A stretch of 7,387 nucleotides of DNA from Bacillota bacterium (GTDB lineage Bacteria > Bacillota_E > Sulfobacillia > Sulfobacillales > Sulfobacillaceae), in NCBI GenBank assembly GCA_021802225.1, contig JAKAAS010000073.1, positions 1 to 7,387 on the forward strand. Direction: 5' to 3'. Both the position numbers and the translations under genes were made by a program. Positions 1-5,108 of this stretch are shown one piece after another. The first letter of the stretch is position 1. Every line of letters starts with the position of its first letter. The notes below the pieces were generated by a model. That model was not told the origin of the DNA. It saw only the letters and a list, made by a program, of their open reading frames with translations, and did not search any database.

Positions 1-96
1 ATGCGGTAATTCCGCACGTCCGGTTCTGCAGGGAGGGGGACGCCCAAGGGAAACTCGCCAACACGGCCAAGCCCCGAGGCTCCCCTTTACCTACCC
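1..96 (+). mobile_element. Group II intron, 3' end (domain V and domain VI)
   Basis: Bases 1-26 match the 3' three quarters of the 34-nt catalytic domain V of bacterial group II introns: TGCGG (2-6) pairs with CCGCA (12-16), followed by the typical CGTCCGGTTC arm whose GAGCC partner lies left of the window. A domain VI helix follows. GGGG (36-39) and A40 pair with T81 and CCCC (82-85), GCC (42-44) pairs with GGC (78-80), and lower pairs such as A30-T92, G31-C91 and G32-C90 leave A89 unpaired, where the branch-point adenosine belongs. The intron 3' end should lie a few bases later, near 94-98; the exact splice site is not fixed. The intron runs on the plus strand, so its reverse transcriptase/maturase gene, if present, is outside the window. 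Domain V is highly characteristic; subclass cannot be judged from this piece. Confidence 0.8.
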
Positions 97-272
97 ACCC
101 CTTCCCCCAGGGGTGCGAAATGTAAGATTTATGCTTAGCACCCATTCTCGCGAACGCCTACTAAAAACTCGATTCTCCGTGGAAGGTTAATCCTTGTGGA
201 GACCGAAATTGCCCCGGCTCGAAATTGTCAGTTTTCTAGGTGCACCAAAACTCAAGTAATACAAAGCAGATA

Positions 273-303
273 CTGAACCTCCTTGACCAGCAAGGAGGTT
301 CAG
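273..303. repeat. Perfect 13-bp inverted repeat with 5-nt loop
   Basis: CTGAACCTCCTTG (273-285) and CAAGGAGGTTCAG (291-303) are exact reverse complements around the loop ACCAG. The stem would be very stable in RNA of either strand. It pairs a full Shine-Dalgarno core (AAGGAGG, 292-298) with its anti-Shine-Dalgarno complement. Neither side has a run of T, although the minus-strand continuation (TATCTGCTTTGTATT) is mildly T-rich. It might therefore be a weak terminator for the leftward secreted-protein gene, about 330 bp past its stop. No start codon in good register follows the exposed AAGGAGG; the frame opening at ATT 305 stops after four codons. Confidence 0.85.
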
Positions 304-352
304 CATTACTTTACAGTAACCAAGAACCTTCAGCACCTAACACATCCGTCTA

Positions 353-535
353 TTACCAAGGTTCGAAGTTTCGGCCATAGTGGAACCGAGTCCTCCTATG
401 GCCGAACAAATTCCTCGTTCGGTACCGACTCCGCCATTCAACACCGCATCCCGGATGTCTGTCAACGGGGCCGGTGAGTTTAGGGATACGACTCCACGAG
501 TCCGAAGAGGTTACCCCTGCTACCCTTCGTCCCAC
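353..535 (-). CDS. Possible 60-residue small protein, doubtful
   Basis: This is an open frame from GTG (533-535) with a good ribosome binding site: GGAGG (minus strand, 547-543) lies seven bases upstream. The product is rich in Arg, Gly, Trp and Pro and has one Cys (in PGCGVEWR). I recognise no domain, signal peptide or membrane segment. The frame lies inside the repeat-rich stretch and its 3' end contains the 370-406 hairpin, which argues for non-coding DNA. It is included only because of the well-placed ribosome binding site; chance is the likelier explanation. Confidence 0.15.
   Translation of the reverse strand: MGRRVAGVTSSDSWSRIPKLTGPVDRHPGCGVEWRSRYRTRNLFGHRRTRFHYGRNFEPW
370..406. repeat. 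Perfect 11-bp inverted repeat, 15-nt loop
   Basis: TTCGGCCATAG (370-380) is exactly complementary to CTATGGCCGAA (396-406). The right arm can instead pair with downstream GTTCGG (417-422) through CCGAAC (402-407), so two mutually exclusive hairpins are possible in the plus-strand RNA. The loop carries GGAACCGAGTCCTCC (382-396), which resembles GGTACCGACTCCGCC (421-435) at 12 of 15 positions. No T-run follows on either side. Confidence 0.75.
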
Positions 536-630
536 AAGCTGACCTCCATAATAAGTTGTTGCGGACCCTTACCGCGATACCTGCAGCAAGGCATTGGCGC
601 TTCATCGCCTTCTTCTCCCTTCTAATGAAA

Positions 631-3516
631 TTACTCTGCCTGCTGTCCCTGATACACGAATTGTACTGCTGCAACCCCTACTAATTGCCCCGACGTTCCC
701 GTGTTGTTGTTTACGCCAACGTAGGCCTTATGACCATTTCCAAACCAATAGGTGCCCAAGTTGACCCACCCAAATATGGGTGCCTGGTTGATCCGTACAT
801 AGCTCATGGTGCCGTTATGCCAGATATTATAAGTAACCGGGGCGGCATTGGCGTCTCCGCTCGGCACCCACATTCTGACACTGTAGTTTCCTCCAATATT
901 GGAGTTTTCTGCCTCTGGGTTAGCAAAGTGCGTCCATGCCGTGAAGGCGCCACTCACCGACTTTGCGTACCAAGACTTACCATTAGTTACGGCATTCCCC
1001 CCGCTAGAGGACATCGTCCAGCCGCTGCCCGTCACTCCACCGGTTACCGGACTAACGTTTTCCGTGCGCGTGGAATTGATGGTCGCGGCTGGCACCGTGG
1101 TCGTCGCTGTAGCAATATTGCCTCCGATGTCCAAAGTGATTTGCATGACATTGCCGGGCTTCATCACCCAATTATTCGCCAGGTACCCCCCTGCCATTCC
1201 AAAGCCCAGCGACGTCGGAGTCCACCACCCTTGCGAAAGAGCGACCACATTTCCAATTTGTCCCGCATCCCATCCGCTTGTCTCATCTCGGATGGACACT
1301 ACTCTCGTATCTCCCGCGAATGGAGAAGGATTTTCTCCCGGTGCAGGTGTGTACTGAGGCTGCTGTGACCCGAAGCCCTGACCTGTCACTTCAATGAGTC
1401 CGTTGGCTCTCGCGATGAAATTCGTAATGTGCACTGCATTCGCCACTACAGGGATCGGAGGAGACTGCATTGGCACATAACTAAATGTTATCATCGTGCC
1501 CTGATTGAGGAAAGCGCCAATCACTAATGTGGCACCAGCATCGCCCAACAACCATCCCGTCGTTACCGCGGTTCCTATGAGTCCACCCATGCCTCCCACA
1601 ATGCCAGCAGCACTGACAGCTGCACTGTCAGAAACTCCCATCGTAGTCAACACCGGCGGCAACCAATCAGGAGCTTCCGCAGCCACAGGCGGCAAATCCT
1701 GGATAAGAGCTAACACATTCCCATGGGCTACGTCGGTGCCAACATTGACGAAGCTACCCAATTGTCCTTGTATCTGATTCAGAATTAGATTTTGACTGGA
1801 CCCTTGTCCGACTTGAATGAGATGACGCCCCAATAAGGCGAGATTGGCTCCGCCTCCCCGACCCATCCCATCTGCAAAAGACAATGTGTCTGCGAGCCCC
1901 ATGAGCGCAGTCATTCCTTCTGTTTGAGATGGAGACAAATTAAATGGGGTGAGTGAGGCCTTCACTTCAACATGTTGTTCAGGATTCAACACGAACGAGG
2001 GAGTAGTCAGAGTCAGCCCAGGCACCAAAATCGCATACCAGTTCTGCGAACTACCTGGGACCGAAGCCTCCACAAAGTACGAAATTCCCACTTGAGGTAA
2101 TGGCGATGGTGGATTGATCAAGTTATCTGTCAACGTCACTTTGACGTCAGCATGAGATGACGTCAATCCTGACCAATTAGCCGATGCTTTCACTTCAGTC
2201 CCACCCGAAATAGTTACAAGACTGCCATCTAATAACTTCGGATTGACACCTTGCGTGCTTCCGACAGCGGTCGCAAATGGTGCATTCACATGAAACGGCA
2301 ATACATTGGACCGCTGGCCATCCGGATTGGTCACCTGGGCCATCCACGTCCCTGCACCCTGCGCCGATGTATTGAGGTCAATGCGGATCGTATTGCTGTT
2401 GCTCACTTGGACGCCGGAGACCGGGTAGTTCACCCCGTCAGTATTGAGGACCACACTCGCCCCTGGCTGAAACCCGCTCCCCGAAATCGTCAGCCACTGT
2501 GCCGTACTCGAGGCTGTCAGCGTAGGTGAGAAGCCCGTGATGGCCGGGGGCGCTGCTGGTTGATTAATCGTAAACGGCCCCACCTGAGCGATGGGGGAAG
2601 CGTCGCCCGCCGCATTCCATGCTTCGATATACAGGGTATGAGTTCCGGGTGACAGTGACGACAGCGAAACCGCTCCACTGGTGCCCCCCTGCATAGTGTC
2701 TATTGAGGGCGGGCTATCCCAGCTGGCTGCGATGCCCGAGACGGCTGGACCGGAAGAACTCGCTTGAAAAGTGATGGATTGTGATGTTCCCTGCGAATAC
2801 GTTCCCGCCCCAGATCCACCCACACTGATAGATGGCCCTGGTCCCGCCGGAATCGCCATGAGATCGGTATATGGAATCGCGTTGACGTTCGAGAAACTCC
2901 CGCCAATGGCTGCCAGTGCAGTGGGTGACGCCACACCATACCGTTGCCCACCCATGACCACGAACACCCCGGTCCCTGGGGTGCCATCCTGAGATACTCC
3001 AGGTGCCTGGAGTAATGTTCCGTTTGGTAGAGCCGATGCGGACGTGGGTATGGCCATCAGGTCGTTGTAGGGAATCGGGTAGATCACCGGAGAGGACCCT
3101 GCTATTGCAGACAGATTTGCCGGATCCGGGACACCAAACCTCACTCCATCAATGATCACAAATACGCCCGTAACTGGGGTGCCGTCCTGGTTAACCGCAG
3201 GTGCCTGAATCAGGGTCCCATTCGGCAAAGCCGTCGGCGTGGTAGGATAACTATTCATTTGACTATTAGAGACTTGTTGGACGTTAGAAAATGAGAATCC
3301 CAGCGCCGCTAGATTAGCCGGATCCGGAATCCCAAAACGGACGCCTCTGATCACAACGTAAACCCCGGTTTGGGGACTCGAACACTGGATCAACTGCTCG
3401 TTAGACGATTGGGCATAGGTCATTGTTTCCCATGGGAAAAATAAGCCCGCCATCACGAACACTGCAGCAAGAGAAACTGTTCCAACCCGCCGGATCAACG
3501 GCACTGCTCCGCTCAT
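631..3516 (-). CDS. Large secreted modular surface protein with golvesin-like C-terminus
   Basis: This gene encodes a 961-residue exported protein of unknown specific function, probably an extracellular adhesive or carbohydrate-binding protein. The N-terminus is a Sec signal peptide: Arg9-Arg10, hydrophobic core ~11-28, likely cleavage after Ala35 (TYA/QSS). Three tandem repeats of ~66 residues follow (~51-106, 117-172, 183-227), each with GVxVxxxGxRxG and, in the first two, PDPANL and ALPNGTLxQAP. An Ig-like segment (~228-318) and an IPT/TIG-like domain (~324-410, with ISGSGFQPGASVVL) come next. Then there is a segment I do not recognise (~411-630), a Gly/Ala-rich hydrophobic stretch (~631-680) and a second IPT-like start (~695-800, EVTGQGFG). 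Residues ~818-957 resemble the golvesin/Xly carbohydrate-binding-like domain (YSVRMWVP, YNIWHNG, VNLGTYWF). No LPXTG motif or C-terminal anchor is seen. The ATG start is set by GGAGG nine bases upstream and a consensus promoter. Domain names rest on motif recognition, not a search. Confidence 0.92.
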   Translation of the reverse strand: MSGAVPLIRRVGTVSLAAVFVMAGLFFPWETMTYAQSSNEQLIQCSSPQTGVYVVIRGVRFGIPDPANLAALGFSFSNVQQVSNSQMNSYPTTPTALPNGTLIQAPAVNQDGTPVTGVFVIIDGVRFGVPDPANLSAIAGSSPVIYPIPYNDLMAIPTSASALPNGTLLQAPGVSQDGTPGTGVFVVMGGQRYGVASPTALAAIGGSFSNVNAIPYTDLMAIPAGPGPSISVGGSGAGTYSQGTSQSITFQASSSGPAVSGIAASWDSPPSIDTMQGGTSGAVSLSSLSPGTHTLYIEAWNAAGDASPIAQVGPFTINQPAAPPAITGFSPTLTASSTAQWLTISGSGFQPGASVVLNTDGVNYPVSGVQVSNSNTIRIDLNTSAQGAGTWMAQVTNPDGQRSNVLPFHVNAPFATAVGSTQGVNPKLLDGSLVTISGGTEVKASANWSGLTSSHADVKVTLTDNLINPPSPLPQVGISYFVEASVPGSSQNWYAILVPGLTLTTPSFVLNPEQHVEVKASLTPFNLSPSQTEGMTALMGLADTLSFADGMGRGGGANLALLGRHLIQVGQGSSQNLILNQIQGQLGSFVNVGTDVAHGNVLALIQDLPPVAAEAPDWLPPVLTTMGVSDSAAVSAAGIVGGMGGLIGTAVTTGWLLGDAGATLVIGAFLNQGTMITFSYVPMQSPPIPVVANAVHITNFIARANGLIEVTGQGFGSQQPQYTPAPGENPSPFAGDTRVVSIRDETSGWDAGQIGNVVALSQGWWTPTSLGFGMAGGYLANNWVMKPGNVMQITLDIGGNIATATTTVPAATINSTRTENVSPVTGGVTGSGWTMSSSGGNAVTNGKSWYAKSVSGAFTAWTHFANPEAENSNIGGNYSVRMWVPSGDANAAPVTYNIWHNGTMSYVRINQAPIFGWVNLGTYWFGNGHKAYVGVNNNTGTSGQLVGVAAVQFVYQGQQAE
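2836..3366 (-). repeat. Three in-frame tandem repeats, period ~198 bp
   Basis: This part of the secreted-protein gene encodes three successive copies of a ~66-residue unit, at about 3366-3199, 3168-3001 and 2970-2836. Linkers AVNQDGTPVT and GVSQDGTPGT separate them and match at most positions. Copies one and two share GVRFG(I/V)PDPANL. Copies two and three share IPYxDLMAIP. Copy three has lost PDPANL (it reads ASPTAL) and lacks the ALPNGTL tail. The pattern resembles repeats in bacterial surface proteins built around a (V)xxGxRRxIPDPxxxxALGF theme (family recollection, not checked). The copies have diverged at DNA level, so the duplication is not recent. Confidence 0.85.
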
Positions 3517-3525
3517 TGAGATTTC

Positions 3526-3530
3526 CCTCC
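3526..3530 (-). promoter_or_regulatory. Ribosome binding site of the secreted-protein gene
   Basis: GGAGG on the minus strand (plus strand CCTCC) lies nine bases before the ATG at 3516-3514. It fixes the start that puts the signal peptide exactly at the N-terminus. Confidence 0.8.
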
Positions 3531-3602
3531 ATCTACAAACTTCCCCAGACGTCCACTCGGAAATTGATGTAGGGGAGTCGTTGAACCAACTGTTTCACAC
3601 AT

Positions 3603-3631
3603 ATTTTAAGCAGGAACGGCACCCTCGTCAA
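3603..3631 (-). promoter_or_regulatory. Consensus vegetative promoter for the secreted-protein gene
   Basis: On the minus strand TTGACG (3631-3626) is followed after exactly 17 bases by TAAAAT (3608-3603). This is five of six matches to each sigma-70/sigma-A box at ideal spacing. Transcription would begin near 3596, giving a leader of about 80 nt before the ATG at 3516. It is the best promoter in the window and argues against the overlapping open frame 3533-3838 being a gene. Confidence 0.75.
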
Positions 3632-3758
3632 TGAGACATTCGAATTTTCTTGCAATATTAAACCCTTCACCCCTTCTAATGGGACGAATCCCTTGTCAGA
3701 GGTTGGCCCCATCGTGTAATGCCTCAACTTGGACATCGGCCAACTGGTGTATGACATT

Positions 3759-3767
3759 TGGTATAAT
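3759..3767 (+). promoter_or_regulatory. Extended -10 promoter towards the tetR-like gene
   Basis: TGG-TATAAT is a perfect extended -10 element on the plus strand. The -35 position 17 bases upstream (GCCAAC, 3739-3744) matches poorly, as extended -10 promoters allow. Transcription would start near 3774 and reach the regulator start at 3982 through a leader of about 208 nt that contains the entire 40-bp palindrome. A second, closer promoter for the regulator cannot be excluded, but no good match is visible. Confidence 0.5.
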
Positions 3768-3874
3768 GAATCCACGAGGCAGGAATAGTCATCCCATGCA
3801 CAGCACGCCAATGGATGTTTCATGTACTCGCCATTCAATATTTAGAAATCACAAACATTCCTAAGACCGAGCTC

Positions 3875-3914
3875 GTTGCCGATTCCGGCCCTGGCCAGGG
3901 CCGGAATCGGCAAC
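3875..3914. repeat. Perfect 40-bp palindrome with no spacer
   Basis: Bases 3875-3894 (starting GTTGCCGATTCC) and 3895-3914 (ending GGAATCGGCAAC) are exact reverse complements, with the symmetry axis inside TGGCCA. The symmetry breaks at C3874/C3915. An 8-bp palindrome CGAGCTCG (3868-3875) abuts it. In RNA this would form a very stable GC-rich hairpin. No T-run follows on the plus strand (CGGGGGGACCC) or the minus strand, so a standard intrinsic terminator is unlikely. It lies 67 bases before the TTG of the tetR-like gene and about 360 bp before the divergent gene. Possible roles are an operator, a cruciform or attenuating leader hairpin, or a relic of a mobile element or of a lost gene's terminator. 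Confidence 0.9.
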
Positions 3915-3966
3915 CGGGGGGACCCTCTTCCCTAAGGAAGTAGATCCAAGCTCACTATCTGTATAC

Positions 3967-3973
3967 GAGGGGG
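3967..3973 (+). promoter_or_regulatory. Ribosome binding site fixing a TTG start
   Basis: GAGGGGG ends eight bases before TTG at 3982. The nearest ATG alternative (4033) is preceded only by CGAAAG, so the TTG start is preferred. Confidence 0.65.
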
Positions 3974-3981
3974 ATTAACCA

Positions 3982-4596
3982 TTGACAGAAACCGATCGCC
4001 AAGCACCGCACACAATACCGCCTCACCGAAAGATGGCCGCTGACATTACACGTCGTGATGAACTCTTAGACAAAGCCACACGTTATGTCTGTCGTATGGG
4101 CGTTCTCGATCTAACGTTGCGTCCGCTAGCGAAAGATTTAGGAATTAGCCCGCGTACCCTGCTATACTATTTTGGATCGCGAGAATTTTTATTATCCGCC
4201 ATCATTGCGCGATTTCGCAGTCAGCAATTTGAGAATCTTACCAAACAATGCGAATCGACTTCAGCAGCCGAATTTATCCGACAATCTTGGTACAAACTTT
4301 GGCAGAATCCTCACCAAGAATGCCGCATTGATTTGCTGTTCCAAGTATGGGCTTTAGCACTGAAGCAGCCTGCAGAACATCAGGATTTTTTGGATCATGT
4401 GATATCCGATTGGCTTGTGCGAATTCAAGCCTTATTAGAACGTGAGGGCGTACCCCCAGTCGCGGCTCGAGAGAAGAGCACACTAGTAGTTGCAGCCATG
4501 CGGGGACTCCTCTTGGACCGTCTTACAAGTCGTGATCAAGTCGAGAAACGAACCGACGCGGCCGTCGAAATGTTGGCCCAGTGGCTATTGTCATGA
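3982..4596 (+). CDS. TetR-family transcriptional regulator
   Basis: This is a 204-residue protein of usual TetR-family length. Residues ~24-80 form the DNA-binding domain: helix 1 (RRDELLDKATRYVCRMG), then the helix-turn-helix at ~45-64 (TLRPLAKDLGISPRTLLYYF), with the hallmark LYYFGSREFLL (the usual form is LYYHFxSKxxLL). Residues ~90-204 are a helical ligand-binding and dimerisation domain too divergent to predict an effector. The TTG start is chosen for the GAGGGGG site eight bases upstream; an internal ATG at codon 18 would drop only a disordered-looking polar extension. It is transcribed away from the secreted-protein gene, and the shared region holds two promoters and a 40-bp palindrome, so autoregulation or control of that neighbour is plausible but inferred. 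No partner gene follows on the same strand. It is visibly more AT-rich than the glc genes. Confidence 0.93.
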   Translation: MTETDRQAPHTIPPHRKMAADITRRDELLDKATRYVCRMGVLDLTLRPLAKDLGISPRTLLYYFGSREFLLSAIIARFRSQQFENLTKQCESTSAAEFIRQSWYKLWQNPHQECRIDLLFQVWALALKQPAEHQDFLDHVISDWLVRIQALLEREGVPPVAAREKSTLVVAAMRGLLLDRLTSRDQVEKRTDAAVEMLAQWLLS

Positions 4597-4761
4597 GGCA
4601 GAAGACCTCTGATTAATCCGGTCATCCGGCAAAGTCCACCTACAAAGCACTATTCTCTAAAACCGCCATTTGTAGAACCTCGGACATATATTTCTTATGT
4701 CACTATTCAGCGTCCCCATAAGTAGTGCTAGACACCCCGCAGCGGGTGGACTATAGTAATT
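4597..4761. other. Intergenic stretch, no gene seen
   Basis: This is the left part of a ~510-bp gene-free stretch between the tetR-like stop and glcF. It holds only weak symmetries: CTACAAA/TTTGTAG (4640-4646/4669-4675), GACATA/TATGTC (4683-4688/4696-4701), a doubled ATCCGG near 4616-4629, and a GC-rich CCCGC-A-GCGGG near 4737. None has the form of an intrinsic terminator for the regulator gene. Confidence 0.5.
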
Positions 4762-4870
4762 GGCTCTTTCTCAAAGTCGGTGATATAGGCTGAACAGTGC
4801 GGGAGACGGTTCATGCCTATCGTGTGCTTTTCATGCGGTAAATCTTCCTTACCGGCTTTGACAAAGAGCC
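4762..4870. repeat. 109-bp segment bounded by 19-bp imperfect inverted repeats
   Basis: The left end GGCTCTTTCTCAAAGTCGG (4762-4780) matches the reverse complement of the right end (4852-4870) at 17 of 19 positions. Each arm also contains a small internal palindrome: CTTT-CTC-AAAG on the left and CTTTG-A-CAAAG on the right. No target-site duplication is seen at the borders. Next to an IS66-type remnant, this may be a miniature inverted-repeat element, a decayed insertion sequence or a paired regulatory site. On the minus strand AAGGAGG (4877-4871) precedes TTG by four bases, opening a 15-codon frame beginning SKPVRK that I do not consider a gene. Confidence 0.5.
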
Positions 4871-4940
4871 TCCTTGGGTAACGTATCGGTGCGAAGTTGT
4901 CCGGTAAAAGTTTTGACGGTGCGGCACTTACAGCGCGACG

Positions 4941-5045
4941 CGGGGCCTGGACGGGCGGATGGACTTCACGCTGTTCCAAGGCTAACCCATCCAAGAGCCA
5001 CTGCAGTTCACGGGCGGTAATCGTACGGGCAGTGTCCGGCCACAC
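4941..5045 (-). pseudogene. tnpB: IS66-family TnpB (Orf2) remnant, C-terminal end only
   Basis: About 35 codons read VWPDTARTITARELQWLLDG and then LALEQREVHPPVQ. This is the recognisable C-terminal signature of the small IS66 accessory protein TnpB: a WP motif, then an I-x-x-x-EL-x-WLLDGL-x-L-x-Q core and an H-x-x-V tail. Full IS66 TnpB proteins are about 110-120 residues; the N-terminal two thirds are absent, and the upstream codons between here and the glcF stop look random. Downstream the frame stays open to 4728 with no recognisable sequence, and the TnpC transposase that should follow is missing. It is therefore a dead fragment left after insertion and decay just behind glcF. IS66 assignment is by motif memory. 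Confidence 0.65.
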
Positions 5046-5108
5046 CCCGGTACACAATAGGCATGGACAGCCGGGCCATACAATCAGCCAGAGGGTGGCG
5101 ATTCCTTG

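Larger units (their letters stand above)
97..630. other. Gene-poor stretch rich in small inverted repeats
   Basis: There is no convincing gene between the intron end and the secreted-protein gene. The stretch contains GGGTGC (111-116) against GCACCC (138-143), a nested hairpin from TCTCC (174-178) to GGAGA (198-202), a direct repeat CGAAATTG (204-211 and 220-227), and the hairpins at 273-303 and 370-406. There is also TTACT/AGTAA (306-310/315-319), CCGAAC/GTTCGG (402-407/417-422), the palindrome TCGGTACCGA (419-428) and GACTC/GAGTC (490-494/498-502). None is followed by a clean T-run on either strand, so no classical terminator for the gene ending at 631 is visible. The short open frames here have unlikely composition. 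The stretch may be the intron's downstream exon, mobile-element debris, or structured RNA. Confidence 0.6.

Noticed and set aside
273..303. Classical rho-independent terminator
   Set aside because: The stem is strong but no T-run follows on either strand; kept only as an inverted repeat.
379..435. T-box-like motif (GTGGAACCG, then GGTACCG)
   Set aside because: Only part of the T-box AGGGTGGNACCGCG motif is present. No specifier stem, terminator/antiterminator pair or downstream aminoacyl-tRNA synthetase or amino-acid gene on the plus strand was found.
685..1368. 227-codon plus-strand open frame
   Set aside because: It is antisense to the golvesin-like part of the secreted-protein gene, rich in Arg, Pro and Ser, without a ribosome binding site or recognisable domain.
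3533..3838. 101-codon minus-strand open frame upstream of the secreted-protein gene
   Set aside because: It starts at a TTG with no ribosome binding site, overlaps the strong TTGACG-17-TAAAAT promoter and ends in the next gene's leader; composition is not protein-like.
4728..4940. Continuation of the TnpB-like frame as part of a 109-residue protein
   Set aside because: Beyond the IS66 signature the residues are unrecognisable and the frame crosses the 19-bp inverted repeats; it looks like chance read-through into non-coding DNA.
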